Assembly: GCF_014695575.1 (NCBI RefSeq)
Contig: NZ_JACJOO010000055.1
Span: forward strand, 26,108-90,107
Length of the DNA: 64,000 nucleotides
Reading direction: 5' to 3'
Origin: Leptolyngbya sp. FACHB-8
GTDB taxonomy: Bacteria > Cyanobacteriota > Cyanobacteriia > Elainellales > Elainellaceae
Part shown: positions 7,371-16,607 of the stretch, piece by piece
How the letters are laid out: each line of letters starts with the position of its first letter
Numbering within the stretch: the stretch's first letter is position 1
Notes under the pieces: generated by a model
What the model was told of the DNA's origin: nothing
What the model saw: only the letters and a program-made list of their open reading frames with translations
Database searches by the model: none
Position numbers and translations under genes: made by a program

Positions 7371-8426
7371 ATGGAATCTACCGTAATGATCAATCAAGCT
7401 TTGTTGAAAAATGCCATGATTCGCTCCTTTACGGGGCGTAAGAAACTCCCCGAAATAAGTGACAAAAGTTGGGTTCTCTGGCCTTCTGAGAGTAAGGTTA
7501 AACGCCCATCCATTTATCTCGAACAAATGCTGGACAGAGTCACAGAAGTTTGTGAGTTTACCAATCGAGAAAGGGAATTGAAACTGATCCAGGGTGGGGA
7601 ACGAGAATATGCTCCAACCATGGCCTACCTGATTCGAAATATTGAAATTATTGATGGGCATTTCTACAAAGGAGCCATGAAATACTCCATCAAAGAAGGA
7701 CGAGATAAACTTTGGCTAAATGGCTCCTTTGAAGAACTCTCTGAAGCGCAATTGGTTGCCGGTTGGTATGGTAATCGCTTTTTTGGTCACTGGATACGTG
7801 ATGAAGTAACGGCATCAATTATTGATTTCAGCCCCTTTCAAAAGCTTTCAGTTCACCGATCTCCCTACTTGCATGAAGCAGGCTATCGAGAGTTATTTCA
7901 AATCCATTCAAAATCTGTCGGCTTGGCTCGCTGCCGTGAGTTGATCGTGTTTGATGATTACAGTCAGAATAGCTTCAAGCAAAAGCGATATGAATATTTC
8001 CGTTCTTCTTTAAAGCAGGGTGAGGCTGGGCAAGCAAAACATCCCGGGGTTTTTATCCGAAGAGGTAAGTCGGGTGCGAGCCGGACTCTGGTGAATGAAA
8101 GCGCGATTGAAGAGTTCTTTCAATCTGTTGGCTTTACTATCGTTGACCAGGAAAACTTGAGTGCGGCCGAAGTGATGCAAAAAATTCTGGGGGCAAAGGT
8201 GGTTGCTAGTGTTGAAGGCAGCCACATGGCCCATGGCATCTATGGTATTGCTGAGGGTGGAACATTTCTGGCATTACAACCACCCTATCGCTTCAACAAC
8301 ACCTACAAAGATTATGCTGATTGCCTGGATGTGAACTATAGCTTTGTTGTGGGCGAAGAAGTCCCCAATGGTTTTATCGTCTCTGTAGAAGACTTGAAAA
8401 AGACTCTGGATATAATTCCGGATTGA
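7371..8426 (+). CDS. GT61-family (DUF563-like) glycosyltransferase
   Basis: A 351-residue cytoplasmic protein without a signal peptide. The C-terminal half carries the pattern of glycosyltransferase family 61: GVFIRRGKSGASRTLVNES, then FFQSVGFTIVDQENLSAAEV, then GAKVVASVEGSHMAHGIYG. These match the conserved arginine-rich strand, the 'E-x-L-S' stretch and the 'GaGlaN' loop of the family. Such enzymes add pentoses or GlcNAc to glycans; the sugar here is unknown. It lies between the acidic repeat protein and rfbA. An internal ATG six codons in is an alternative start. Confidence 0.7.
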   Translation: MESTVMINQALLKNAMIRSFTGRKKLPEISDKSWVLWPSESKVKRPSIYLEQMLDRVTEVCEFTNRERELKLIQGGEREYAPTMAYLIRNIEIIDGHFYKGAMKYSIKEGRDKLWLNGSFEELSEAQLVAGWYGNRFFGHWIRDEVTASIIDFSPFQKLSVHRSPYLHEAGYRELFQIHSKSVGLARCRELIVFDDYSQNSFKQKRYEYFRSSLKQGEAGQAKHPGVFIRRGKSGASRTLVNESAIEEFFQSVGFTIVDQENLSAAEVMQKILGAKVVASVEGSHMAHGIYGIAEGGTFLALQPPYRFNNTYKDYADCLDVNYSFVVGEEVPNGFIVSVEDLKKTLDIIPD

Positions 8427-8544
8427 TTTGTCAAAGCTTCATAAAATCCTTGGGCTTATGTCCTCATTTTGAAGATCAGAGAACGACTGGTACGTAAGTG
8501 GCTGGATAGGGATTAATGATAGGGAGATACTCTGAGTCAGCGTT

Positions 8545-9618
8545 ATGAAAGCACTCATCCTGTCGGGTGGTAAAGGTACTCGGTTGCGCCCTTTGACCTA
8601 TACGGGCGCGAAACAGTTGGTTCCGGTTGCTAACAAACCCATTCTCTGGTATGGCCTGGAGGCGATCGCAGCATCTGGCATTACAGATATTGGCATCGTC
8701 ATCAGCCCCGAAACCGGGGAAGAGGTGAAAGCCAAAACAGGCAACGGTGAGCGCTTCGGTGTCAATATTACTTACATCCTGCAAGAGCAACCTGCTGGCC
8801 TCGCTCACGCCGTTAAAATTTCCCAGTCGTTCCTGGGGGATGCACCCTTCGTCATGTACCTGGGAGATAACCTGGTGCAGGGCGGTCTGGGGGCTCTGGT
8901 GGACAAGTTCAAGTCCCAACCTCTAGATGCCCTGATTTTGCTGTGCTCCGTAGCGAATCCCACAGCCTTCGGGGTGGCAAAGGTGGACGAGCAAGGTCGG
9001 GTGCTTCAACTGGTTGAGAAGCCCAAGGTACCTCCATCAAACCTGGCTCTGGTTGGGGTTTATTTGTTTTCTCCCCTGATTCATGAGGCGATCGCCAGCA
9101 TTCAGCCCTCCGCTCGGGGTGAGTTGGAGATTACGGACGCCATTCAGGAATTGATTAACCGCGGCCAAGGCGTTGCTGCCCACCAGCTCCAGGGATGGTG
9201 GCTGGATACCGGGAAGAAGGATGACTTGCTGGAAGCGAACCGCGTCATTTTGGATAGCTATGTGGAGACCGTAAACCAGGGGTTTGTGGATGAGAACAGC
9301 CAGGTGATCGGTCGCGTCACCATTGGCAAAGGTACTCAAATCATCAACTCCACGGTCCGAGGGCCAGTCATCATTGGTGACAATTGCCACATCGAGAACT
9401 GCTTTATCGGCCCTTACAGCAGCATCGCCAGTGATGTGAAGCTGTTGCATGCTGACCTGGAACACAGCGTACTGCTCCAGGGTGCTCAGGTTTGTAACGT
9501 GCACCAGCGCATCGTTGATAGCTTAATTGGCCAGCGAGCCAAGGTTGTGGAAGCACCGCGCAGGCCTAAAGCGCTGCGGTTTATGGTTGGCGATGATTCT
9601 CAGGTCGAGCTCATCTAG
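8545..9618 (+). CDS. rfbA: Glucose-1-phosphate thymidylyltransferase, long form
   Basis: RmlA makes dTDP-glucose from dTTP and glucose-1-phosphate, the first step to dTDP-rhamnose. The N-terminus has the nucleotidyltransferase signature LSGGKGTRLRPLTYTGAKQ with the activating Lys in PVANKPI, and the YLGDNL metal-binding Asp. Residues ~245-357 form a left-handed beta-helix tail (IGRVTIGKGTQIINSTVRG, VIIGDNCHIENCFIG). The tail makes this the long (StrD-like) form, 357 aa, rather than the ~290-aa enterobacterial RmlA. ATG start at the GGSGG-type N-terminus. Confidence 0.92.
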   Translation: MKALILSGGKGTRLRPLTYTGAKQLVPVANKPILWYGLEAIAASGITDIGIVISPETGEEVKAKTGNGERFGVNITYILQEQPAGLAHAVKISQSFLGDAPFVMYLGDNLVQGGLGALVDKFKSQPLDALILLCSVANPTAFGVAKVDEQGRVLQLVEKPKVPPSNLALVGVYLFSPLIHEAIASIQPSARGELEITDAIQELINRGQGVAAHQLQGWWLDTGKKDDLLEANRVILDSYVETVNQGFVDENSQVIGRVTIGKGTQIINSTVRGPVIIGDNCHIENCFIGPYSSIASDVKLLHADLEHSVLLQGAQVCNVHQRIVDSLIGQRAKVVEAPRRPKALRFMVGDDSQVELI

Positions 9619-9712
9619 GTTAGATTTCTTCTGGCTCTATCGATCGCCCCTCACACCCTTTTCCCTGCCCTCCTTTCCGTTCCACTGCCCAACCGTCTTG
9701 ACGAGGTAAACG

Positions 9713-10804
9713 ATGACGACTGAATCCCTCCAGGTAGCCCGCCGCCCCCGCACAATTCTCATCACTGGAGGAGCCGGATTTATCGGTTCCAATTTTGTTC
9801 ATCACTGGTGTGAAACTTATCCGGGCGATCGCGTCATCGTGCTGGATGCCCTCACCTATGCTGGTAATCGCAGCACCCTGGCCCCTCTGGAAGGGACAGC
9901 AAACCTGCGATTTGTGCATGGTGATATTTGCGATCGCCCCGTGATCGATGCCCTGTTACAAGAAGAGGCGATCGACACCATCGCCCATTTCGCCGCAGAA
10001 TCCCATGTGGATCGCTCTATTCTCGGTCCGGATGCGTTTGTTCGTACCAACGTCGTTGGTACCTTCACGCTCTTAGAAGCCTTCCGCCATTACTGGGAAG
10101 CTCAGGGCAAACCCGAGGAATTCCGCTTTCTGCACGTGTCTACGGACGAGGTTTATGGCAGCTTGGGTCCTAATGACCCTGCCTTCACGGAAACTACGCC
10201 CTATACCCCTAACAGTCCCTATTCTGCCTCTAAAGCAGGAAGTGATCACCTGGCTCGGGCTTACTTCCATACTTATGGGATGCCGACGCTGATCACCAAC
10301 TGTTCTAATAACTACGGCCCTTATCACTTCCCTGAGAAGTTGATTCCGTTGATGTGTATCAACATCCTGCTGGGCAAGCCGCTGCCTGTTTACGGGGATG
10401 GGCAAAATGTACGGGATTGGCTGTATGTGCGTGACCACTGCCGTGCTCTAGACTGTGTCATTCACAATGCTGTGCCCGGTGAAACCTACAACGTCGGCGG
10501 CAATAACGAGGCGAAAAATATCGATCTGGTTGGCATGCTCTGTGACCTGATGGATGAAATGGCGGAAGACCTCCCGGTTCGCCCGGCCCGACAGTTAATT
10601 ACCTTTGTGAAGGATCGCCCGGGCCACGATCGCAGATATGCCATTGACGCCACTAAGATCCGCACAGAACTGGGTTGGGTACCCCAGGAAACGGTCGAAA
10701 GCGGTCTCCGTAAGACTGTGCAGTGGTACCTGGAAAATCGTGACTGGTGGCAACCCCTGCTTTCCGAGGAATACCAGGATTATTATCGGCAGGTCTACGC
10801 TTAG
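9713..10804 (+). CDS. rfbB: dTDP-glucose 4,6-dehydratase
   Basis: RmlB converts dTDP-glucose to dTDP-4-dehydro-6-deoxy-glucose using tightly bound NAD. Visible motifs are the Rossmann [36 protein letters not shown] with the catalytic Asp-Glu, and [15 protein letters not shown] with catalytic Tyr and Lys. Length 363 aa is typical. The ATG at 9713 follows ACGAGG. It lies 94 bp after rfbA and completes the four rhamnose genes in this region. All catalytic residues are intact, in contrast to the rfbG-like gene at 26451. Confidence 0.95.
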   Translation: MTTESLQVARRPRTILITGGAGFIGSNFVHHWCETYPGDRVIVLDALTYAGNRSTLAPLEGTANLRFVHGDICDRPVIDALLQEEAIDTIAHFAAESHVDRSILGPDAFVRTNVVGTFTLLEAFRHYWEAQGKPEEFRFLHVSTDEVYGSLGPNDPAFTETTPYTPNSPYSASKAGSDHLARAYFHTYGMPTLITNCSNNYGPYHFPEKLIPLMCINILLGKPLPVYGDGQNVRDWLYVRDHCRALDCVIHNAVPGETYNVGGNNEAKNIDLVGMLCDLMDEMAEDLPVRPARQLITFVKDRPGHDRRYAIDATKIRTELGWVPQETVESGLRKTVQWYLENRDWWQPLLSEEYQDYYRQVYA

Positions 10805-10832
10805 AACCTTATTTACTTTTCAAAGCCGCTAG

Positions 10833-10940
10833 CACTTATAAAGTAAGCATCAAACTGCACAGCCATAAATTATCTAGACCATGCCTTGCACTGAGCCTAG
10901 ATGATTCATGGCTGTGCAATTGCTTTTGCTGGCAGAGGTG
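10833..10940. mobile_element. MITE-like hairpin flanked by CTAG
   Basis: CTAG occurs at 10829-10832 and 10941-10944. Between them lie imperfect inverted arms, the best being TGCACAGCCATAAAT against its reverse complement near 10905-10919. The CTAG direct repeats suggest a 4-bp target duplication like that of family B. Confidence 0.55.
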
Positions 10941-11021
10941 CTAGAGTAGTGTCCGTTGTTTGGGCCTGGGTAATCTCTTTAAAGGAAACACCTATTCCCA
11001 TAAAACCCAACGGATATTGCT

Positions 11022-12245
11022 TTGCTGACTGTTCCAACTGGCCCTCTTGTTATACCAGCTGCCCCTCCGGTTACTCCAGGGAGCTTTTCTCCGGGGTCGG
11101 GGGAGGTTTTCTTTTCGCTGGTTATTCCTACTTATAACGAGAGCCAGAACATCACTTCCCTGGTCACGATTCTCAGCCAGCTCTTGGAAGGAACCTTGGG
11201 CGATCGCTATGAACTGATCGTGGTAGATGATGATAGCCCTGACCAGACCTGGGCAATCGCAGAATCCCTCAGGGCTCAGTATCCACATTTGCGGGTTATG
11301 CGGCGGCAGGGAGAAAAGGGGCTATCTACGGCGGTGATTCGGGGTTGGCAGGTGGCCCAAGGCGAGATTTTGGGGGTGATCGATGGGGATCTTCAGCATC
11401 CGCCAGAAACCCTGCTGCAACTTTTAAAGGCCGTACAAGCGGGGGTAGATTTGGCAGTGGCCAGTCGCCATGTTTCTGGGGGTGGGGTCAGCACCTGGAG
11501 CTTGACACGGCGGATTTTATCGCGAGGGGCACAGCTCGTGGGACTAGTGCTCCTGCCGGATGTCGTAAGTCGCGTCTCTGACCCCATGAGTGGCTATTTT
11601 ATGGTGCGGCGGGAGGCGATCGCCGAACGTCCCCTCAGCCCGCTGGGTTACAAGATCCTGATTGAGGTGCTAGGCCGAGGCAATATTGACGAGGTAGCGG
11701 AGGTTGGCTACGTCTTCCAGGAGCGTCAGGAAGGGGAAAGCAAAGTGACCTGGCGGCAGTACTTGGATTACCTCCATCATCTATTACGATTGCGTGTAGC
11801 TCTGGGTAGACTGGGGCGCATTCGCCGTCACCTTCAGTTCCCCATGGGGCGCTTTTTGCGCTTTGGGATGGTAGGCGCGAGCGGCGTTTTTGTGGATATG
11901 GGTATCCTCTACTTGCTATACGACGTATTTGAGCTGAGGTTGACTCGCAGCGCGATTATCGCTGCTGAATTTGCCATCATCAATAACTTTATCTGGAACG
12001 ATCGCTGGACGTTTGGTGACATCGCGCGTGAACAGCAAGCTTGGCGGCAGATCGCCAAACGCTTCCTCAAATTCAACATCGTCTGTCTGATGGGCCTGGT
12101 GTTAAAGGTGCTGCTGCTGAATCTTCTGTTTAACGTGTTTGGGATAAATGCTTATCTGGCAAACTTGTTGGCGATCGCCGCTGTCACTGTTTGGAACTTC
12201 TGGATTAACCTCAAGCTCAACTGGCGCGTGACCCAATTAAAATAG
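11022..12245 (+). CDS. GT2 polyprenyl-phosphate glycosyltransferase fused to GtrA domain
   Basis: A 407-residue fusion. Residues ~30-260 are a family 2 glycosyltransferase (FFSLVIPTYNESQNI, VVDDDSPDQTW, VIDGDLQHPPE with the DxD-type Asp, DPMSGYFMVRR). Residues ~275-405 are a GtrA-like membrane domain with four hydrophobic segments (FLRFGMVGASGVFVDMG, IINNFIWNDRWTF). Such fusions load a sugar on a polyprenyl phosphate and probably flip it for surface glycan assembly. The start is uncertain: the frame opens with TTG at 11022 and the first 28 residues are Pro/Gly-rich; no clear ATG precedes the GT2 fold. Confidence 0.85.
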   Translation: MLTVPTGPLVIPAAPPVTPGSFSPGSGEVFFSLVIPTYNESQNITSLVTILSQLLEGTLGDRYELIVVDDDSPDQTWAIAESLRAQYPHLRVMRRQGEKGLSTAVIRGWQVAQGEILGVIDGDLQHPPETLLQLLKAVQAGVDLAVASRHVSGGGVSTWSLTRRILSRGAQLVGLVLLPDVVSRVSDPMSGYFMVRREAIAERPLSPLGYKILIEVLGRGNIDEVAEVGYVFQERQEGESKVTWRQYLDYLHHLLRLRVALGRLGRIRRHLQFPMGRFLRFGMVGASGVFVDMGILYLLYDVFELRLTRSAIIAAEFAIINNFIWNDRWTFGDIAREQQAWRQIAKRFLKFNIVCLMGLVLKVLLLNLLFNVFGINAYLANLLAIAAVTVWNFWINLKLNWRVTQLK

Positions 12246-12251
12246 TTTAAT

Positions 12252-12300
12252 CTTCAGCAAAAAATGACGGGGGAAAGCTCCCGTCATTTTTTTGCTGAAA
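12252..12300 (+). terminator. Bidirectional terminator between the GT2-GtrA gene and the PPPIG protein
   Basis: A perfect stem (TTCAGCAAAAAATGACGGG and complement) with a GGAAAGCT loop contains A and T runs on the two sides. It serves the plus-strand gene ending at 12245 and the minus-strand gene ending at 12310. Confidence 0.8.
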
Positions 12301-12309
12301 CCCCTGCTG

Positions 12310-12774
12310 TTAGGGTGCTGGTGGCCCACCAATGGGTGGACGGATCATCTGATGTTCCGGTCGTGTTGAAGGAGCCCAGCCTACCGGTGGTGGCATGGTT
12401 CCGCCTAACATGGCCGCTGGAGCTGACCCAATCGGTGGGGAAATGGGTTGGCTAGCCAGCAGTGTTTCTGGGTCGGCCCCTAGAGGTGGTGCATAGGGAG
12501 CCACTGGGGGTTTGGAGCCAATTGGTGGTGGAATTGAGCCCGGTTGGAGGGCGGCGTAAGCTGGATAGCCGCCGATGGGAGGTGGGATAGGTGGTAAGGA
12601 TGCCCCTCCAATCGCAGGTGTTAAAGGTTGGCTGGCCACTAGATTAGCCGGAGCACTGCCAATCGGAGGTGGAATGTAGGGCTCTGCTGACGAAGTAGAG
12701 TGATAGGAAGGGGTAACAGGTTCGACGGGAGGAGACCAGCCACGCGGCGGTGGAATCGGTTGAAATGATGTCAT
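12310..12774 (-). CDS. Proline-rich protein with PPPIG repeats
   Basis: A 154-residue protein beginning MTSFQPIPPPRGWSPP. At least six repeats of the type PPPIGSAP / PPIGG occur at intervals of about 20-25 residues, alternating with A/S/L-rich spacers (LVASQPLTP, LLASQPISP). It has no signal peptide or membrane segment. I chose the ATG at 12774 because AGGAG lies just upstream on the minus strand; the open frame extends 41 codons further. The Pro/Ser protein at 44876 is similar in character. No family recognised. Confidence 0.65.
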   Translation of the reverse strand: MTSFQPIPPPRGWSPPVEPVTPSYHSTSSAEPYIPPPIGSAPANLVASQPLTPAIGGASLPPIPPPIGGYPAYAALQPGSIPPPIGSKPPVAPYAPPLGADPETLLASQPISPPIGSAPAAMLGGTMPPPVGWAPSTRPEHQMIRPPIGGPPAP

Positions 12775-12959
12775 ATCAAACTCCTGGTAATTGAAGGCAA
12801 ACAGCAGACAAATCTCTTCGGTACTCAGACGGCCTCTGGAGTAGGGTTGGCCGGCTGAAAGGCTTGCTTTATCGTGTACGAAGTGCACAAGAAACAACGC
12901 TTAAAGCAGTCTCTAGCAGTACTATAAATCTCTGTGTTGCTTTCCATTTCATAATTTCT

Positions 12960-13337
12960 GTGACTAATCTTCCACCCCTGACCCGCCAAACTATCTGGGC
13001 CATTCTCAATAACGAACTGGATGATGATACCGTCAATCGTTTGGTGTGGAATGGTTTAGGATATCGGTACGACGAAACCCTCGGAAGGTGGGAAACCTCG
13101 GAGGTTTCGCCAGAGTGGCGTGAAGCCTATCCTGAACCTCCCAACTTTATCGAGAGCCGTCCTGCCACGGTTAAGCTAACACGCGCCATTCCGGCCCAAA
13201 ACAAGCAACTCTTAAAGGAGGAACTGGGGTTTTCAGGCTATAAGGTGGGCGAACTCGTACCCCGGCTGACTCGGCGGGCGACGATGGCAAATTGGCTCCT
13301 CAGTTACATGCAGCAAACCGGCTTAGACCTTTCCTGA
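12960..13337 (+). CDS. DUF1823 family protein
   Basis: About 125 residues from a GTG at 12960, giving VTNLPPLTRQTIWAILNNELDDDTVNRLVWNGLGYRYD in two parts: TRQTIWAILNNELDDDTVN and LVWNGLGYRYDETLGRW. This family is conserved in cyanobacteria and plastids; its role is unknown to me. The frame is open to an ATG at 12864, but the extra 32 residues are unlike the family and overlap the upstream region of the divergent PPPIG gene. It ends 7 bp before the ABC permease, suggesting co-transcription. Confidence 0.75.
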   Translation: MTNLPPLTRQTIWAILNNELDDDTVNRLVWNGLGYRYDETLGRWETSEVSPEWREAYPEPPNFIESRPATVKLTRAIPAQNKQLLKEELGFSGYKVGELVPRLTRRATMANWLLSYMQQTGLDLS

Positions 13338-13344
13338 ACGACCT

Positions 13345-14508
13345 ATGAAGTGGTGGCACAAGCTGAAGAAGAATCCTCTGGCTCGGCTAGGGGCAATAGT
13401 GTTATTGATTTTTTACCTGGCAGCGATCGCCGCTGAGTTCGTTGCACCCTACGATCCCTACGTTGCTCAGTCGGATGGTTCGCTCCTACCACCAACCCAA
13501 ATCCACTGGCGCACCCAGGATGGGCAATTCTTAGGGCCGCATGTCTATCCCACTATTCAGGGGCCGGTAGAGCTGGAGACGGGCGATCGCACTCTTGAGC
13601 AAGACTTCAGCCAACCCTCCCCCATTCGTCTGTTCGTGCAGGGAGATTCCTACCGATGGCTGCAGCTTCGTCTGCCACTACCCACGCAGTTTTCCCTCAC
13701 TCAACCCAAGTTTGAAGAAATCGATCTATTGCCCGGCATTCCTAGTAATCTTCATCTGTTTGGTACGACGGGGCCGGGCAAGCTAAATCTATTGGGCACA
13801 GATGAGCAGGGGCGTGATCAGTTCAGTCGTTTAGTTTACGGTGGTCGCATCAGCCTCAGCATTGGCATTGTGGGGATTCTCATCTCCTTTCCACTGGGAT
13901 TATTAGTGGGAGGTATTTCAGGCTACTTCGGAGGCTTGATCGATGCGGGTTTGATGCGCATTGTAGAAGTTCTCATGACTCTCCCAGCGATCTATCTATT
14001 AGTCGCTCTTGCTGCCGTCTTGCCTCCCGGCCTGAGCAGTGCGCAACGCTTTCTGCTGATTGTGCTGATTACCTCGTTTGTGAGCTGGGCTGGGATTGCT
14101 CGGGTCATTCGAGGAGAAGTTTTATCGATTCGGGAAAGACCATTTGTTCAGGCTGCCAAAGCGATGGGAGGCCGCTCCCTCTACATTATCCTGCGCCATG
14201 TGCTGCCCCAAACGGCCACGTATGTCATTATTTCAGCTACTCTGACGATTCCCAGCTTCATCGTATCGGAGGCTGTGTTAAGCCTGATTGGGCTGGGGAT
14301 TCAGCAGCCCGATCCGTCCTGGGGGAACATGCTATCCCTTGCTACCAATGCTTCTATCCTGGTTCTTCAACCCTGGCTCGTCTGGTCGCCTGCAATTCTG
14401 ATTGTGCTAACTGTGCTGGCCTTTAACATCCTGGGGGATGGCTTGCGAGATGCCCTTGATCCCCGCAATTTACAGTCAAGTTCTGAACTCACTCCTGGAG
14501 AACAATAA
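13345..14508 (+). CDS. Oligopeptide/dipeptide-type ABC transporter permease (OppC/DppC)
   Basis: A 387-residue inner-membrane permease. An N-terminal segment (residues ~12-32) is followed by a large periplasmic insert (~40-160) and then five further membrane segments. The inner-membrane signature, coupling the ATPase, is FVQAAKAMGGRSLYIILRHVLPQ. Other family marks are LLGTDEQGRDQFSRLVYGGR, GYFGGLIDAGLMRIVEVLMTLP and PSWGNMLSLA. It should import peptides or similar solutes with an OppB-like partner and ATPases, none of which is nearby. The isolated gene and large insert are typical of cyanobacterial OppC. Confidence 0.9.
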   Translation: MKWWHKLKKNPLARLGAIVLLIFYLAAIAAEFVAPYDPYVAQSDGSLLPPTQIHWRTQDGQFLGPHVYPTIQGPVELETGDRTLEQDFSQPSPIRLFVQGDSYRWLQLRLPLPTQFSLTQPKFEEIDLLPGIPSNLHLFGTTGPGKLNLLGTDEQGRDQFSRLVYGGRISLSIGIVGILISFPLGLLVGGISGYFGGLIDAGLMRIVEVLMTLPAIYLLVALAAVLPPGLSSAQRFLLIVLITSFVSWAGIARVIRGEVLSIRERPFVQAAKAMGGRSLYIILRHVLPQTATYVIISATLTIPSFIVSEAVLSLIGLGIQQPDPSWGNMLSLATNASILVLQPWLVWSPAILIVLTVLAFNILGDGLRDALDPRNLQSSSELTPGEQ

Positions 14509-14543
14509 ATGAAGAGGGGGGAGCCTGGCTCCCCCCTCTTCAT
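14509..14543. terminator. Hairpin terminator after the ABC permease
   Basis: A perfect 14-bp stem (ATGAAGAGGGGGGA and complement) with a 7-base loop begins one base after the permease stop. There is no long T-run, so strength is uncertain. It also faces the end of the caspase-like gene. Confidence 0.6.
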
Positions 14544-14594
14544 CCAAAGAAATTTCTGCTTCCTACGGCTACCGTCCGTCCGGTTTGCCAGACA

Positions 14595-16334
14595 TTATTG
14601 AGGAGGCACCTCTGCCGTTTGCTGAGTTCCGGGAAGAGGTTGTACCTGGGCTTGCCAGGTAGCGATCGCCCGTTGTGCCTCTGCATAGGCGGGAGTATTG
14701 GGCGGTACATAGTTGGCCACTTGAATGGCCAAACCTAATGCTCCCTGAGATGCATTGAGATTAGCCAAATCCATGGTTTTCTGGCTCCAAACCGTAATCG
14801 AGCGCATAGCTGCCCGGTAAGTTTCGGGGCGATCGCTCGGCACCAGTTGAGCGGCGGAGATCGCTGCCTGGTAGTTTTGGGCCGCAATTACACTATCTCC
14901 ACCATTTTGCCGAGCGGCTCGGCCAATGGCAATGTCAAAAATCATGGCGCTCCAGCGATCGAGAGATTGCTGTGCCTCTGCATACACTGGGTTGCCAGGA
15001 GGAATTTGTCGGAGTTGACGAATTGCTTCACCAATCTCGGATACCTGATTAGTCGGTGCGTCGCTACGGAAACGGGTAAGGGTTGCTCGGGCACTATCGA
15101 GGATCTGGCGATCACGATCCGTTGCAGCCAAATCATTTTTACCTGATGAGTCATCTCCTCCAGAGCCCACAGGGGGTAACTCAGGATTTTGAGGTGCGGC
15201 AGGGATCGGTTCAGGTTGAACGGTAGGTGACGGTGTGCCTGAATCAGTGGGTGATGGCTGTGGAGCTGCTTCTGTTCCCGATTCGCCAAGGGGTACGCTA
15301 GGAGAGGGTGGTAACGTCTCCTGTGTTCCGGGAGACGGTCGGGTCGTGGTTGGACGGGTTACTATTTCTCCATTTCTCACCACCACCAGAGCCAACAATG
15401 CTAGGAGTGTTAATCCTCCAAACAGAAGTAACTTCTGCCAGGTTTTCTCATCTTCTACGGGCACCTGCTCCTCGGAGGGAGCCGTCCCGTTGCCCATATC
15501 TGGTGGCGGTGGTGGTGGCAGTGGGGCCACGGGTGGTTCAGGGGATTGCAAAACTCCATCCTCGTCAGCAGATGAGTGAGCCTCCGATGGGCGCGATTTG
15601 CCGGGAAGCAACAGTTGATAGCGTTGCTGATCCGGAATGACGACGGCCGGATCTTGACGTGGCCGCCAGTGGTGTTCACTCAGTTCAGGAAGGCGATTGC
15701 GCAAAAATTGAGCTAACTGCTCCGGTGTCAGGCAGCCGTAGCTTCGCAACCCTTCTAACAAAACACTGGTAAACAGACCCTGCCGTAATAGCAGTGTTTC
15801 ATGGGAAAACTGCTCAGGGCGACACGACAGAATAACGGGCAGTTGTAAATGCTGAGCTAACTCAAGAGTCTGTGCCCCTGCCCCCTCACCTCCTAGCGTG
15901 CCCTGGCTACGGTTCATGTCCAGCAACGTCAGAATGTTACGGGTTGGAGCTGCTTGCAAGATACCGAATAAATCTTCAACTGCAATCGCCGTGGCCGGAA
16001 TCCGAGTCGGCTCGGCATCCATGGGCAAGAGGTAGTCTTTGTTCTGATATTGAGCTCCGTATCCGCTAAAAAACAACCACAACACATCATCAGGGCATAG
16101 ACGGTGCTGGCACACATCCGTTAGCAAATCCAGAATTGTGTCTCGGTTTGGCGCAGGCTGACTGCTCCCATCCGGTGTCGCGTTATCACTTAACAGAAAA
16201 CATTGCTCAATAGGGATTCCCCCTTCCATCGCCCAAACATGTTGCATGGCCTGGGCGTCCCGCTCTGCATAGGTCAGCGGTTGAAAGTTCTCGTATTGGT
16301 TGATTCCAATGGCGATCGCCCAGTAATTCACCAT
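14595..16334 (-). CDS. Caspase-family (orthocaspase) protein with substituted catalytic dyad
   Basis: A 579-residue protein. Residues 1-245 form a caspase/metacaspase p20-like domain (WAIAIGINQYENFQPL, YAERDAQAM). The usual His motif SGHG reads SGYG (Tyr92) and the usual Cys motif DACHSG reads DMNRSQ (Asn141), so both dyad positions are changed. A Pro-rich linker, one membrane segment (~301-319, KLLLFGGLTLLALLALVVV), a Thr/Pro/Ser-rich stretch and a helical C-terminal domain (~400-579) follow. I infer a membrane-anchored pseudo-protease. Dyad-altered caspase homologues are known in cyanobacteria. The ATG start directly precedes the fold. Confidence 0.85.
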   Translation of the reverse strand: MVNYWAIAIGINQYENFQPLTYAERDAQAMQHVWAMEGGIPIEQCFLLSDNATPDGSSQPAPNRDTILDLLTDVCQHRLCPDDVLWLFFSGYGAQYQNKDYLLPMDAEPTRIPATAIAVEDLFGILQAAPTRNILTLLDMNRSQGTLGGEGAGAQTLELAQHLQLPVILSCRPEQFSHETLLLRQGLFTSVLLEGLRSYGCLTPEQLAQFLRNRLPELSEHHWRPRQDPAVVIPDQQRYQLLLPGKSRPSEAHSSADEDGVLQSPEPPVAPLPPPPPPDMGNGTAPSEEQVPVEDEKTWQKLLLFGGLTLLALLALVVVRNGEIVTRPTTTRPSPGTQETLPPSPSVPLGESGTEAAPQPSPTDSGTPSPTVQPEPIPAAPQNPELPPVGSGGDDSSGKNDLAATDRDRQILDSARATLTRFRSDAPTNQVSEIGEAIRQLRQIPPGNPVYAEAQQSLDRWSAMIFDIAIGRAARQNGGDSVIAAQNYQAAISAAQLVPSDRPETYRAAMRSITVWSQKTMDLANLNASQGALGLAIQVANYVPPNTPAYAEAQRAIATWQAQVQPLPGTQQTAEVPPQ

Positions 16335-16504
16335 AATTTTGATGCCCTACCCCTCGCGCCTATAACTGCCTACAGGATTCCCACCTGAGCCCGCTGGATC
16401 GATCCATACTTCAAAGCCAGATGAGCTGATTTCCTAACAGTCAAACATAGCGCAACTTCCCAAAAGTGAATGCATGAAATGACGGCATTCGGGGATTTTC
16501 AGCT

Positions 16505-16555
16505 AAGGGGTAACAGGAACAACTTGCTGTTTCTATTACCCCTTGTTTTTTTACT
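16505..16555 (+). terminator. Terminator-like hairpin in the rpmF leader
   Basis: AAGGGGTAACAG pairs with CTG...TTACCCCTT and is followed by TGTTTTTTTAC. It points in the plus direction but no plus-strand gene ends before it; the next feature is rpmF at 16608. It may be an attenuator in the rpmF leader or the end of a small RNA. Confidence 0.5.
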
Positions 16556-16607
16556 CTCATTGCACTAACCTTGAAAGGTTGTGAACATTTTGATAGGCGC
16601 AGTCATC

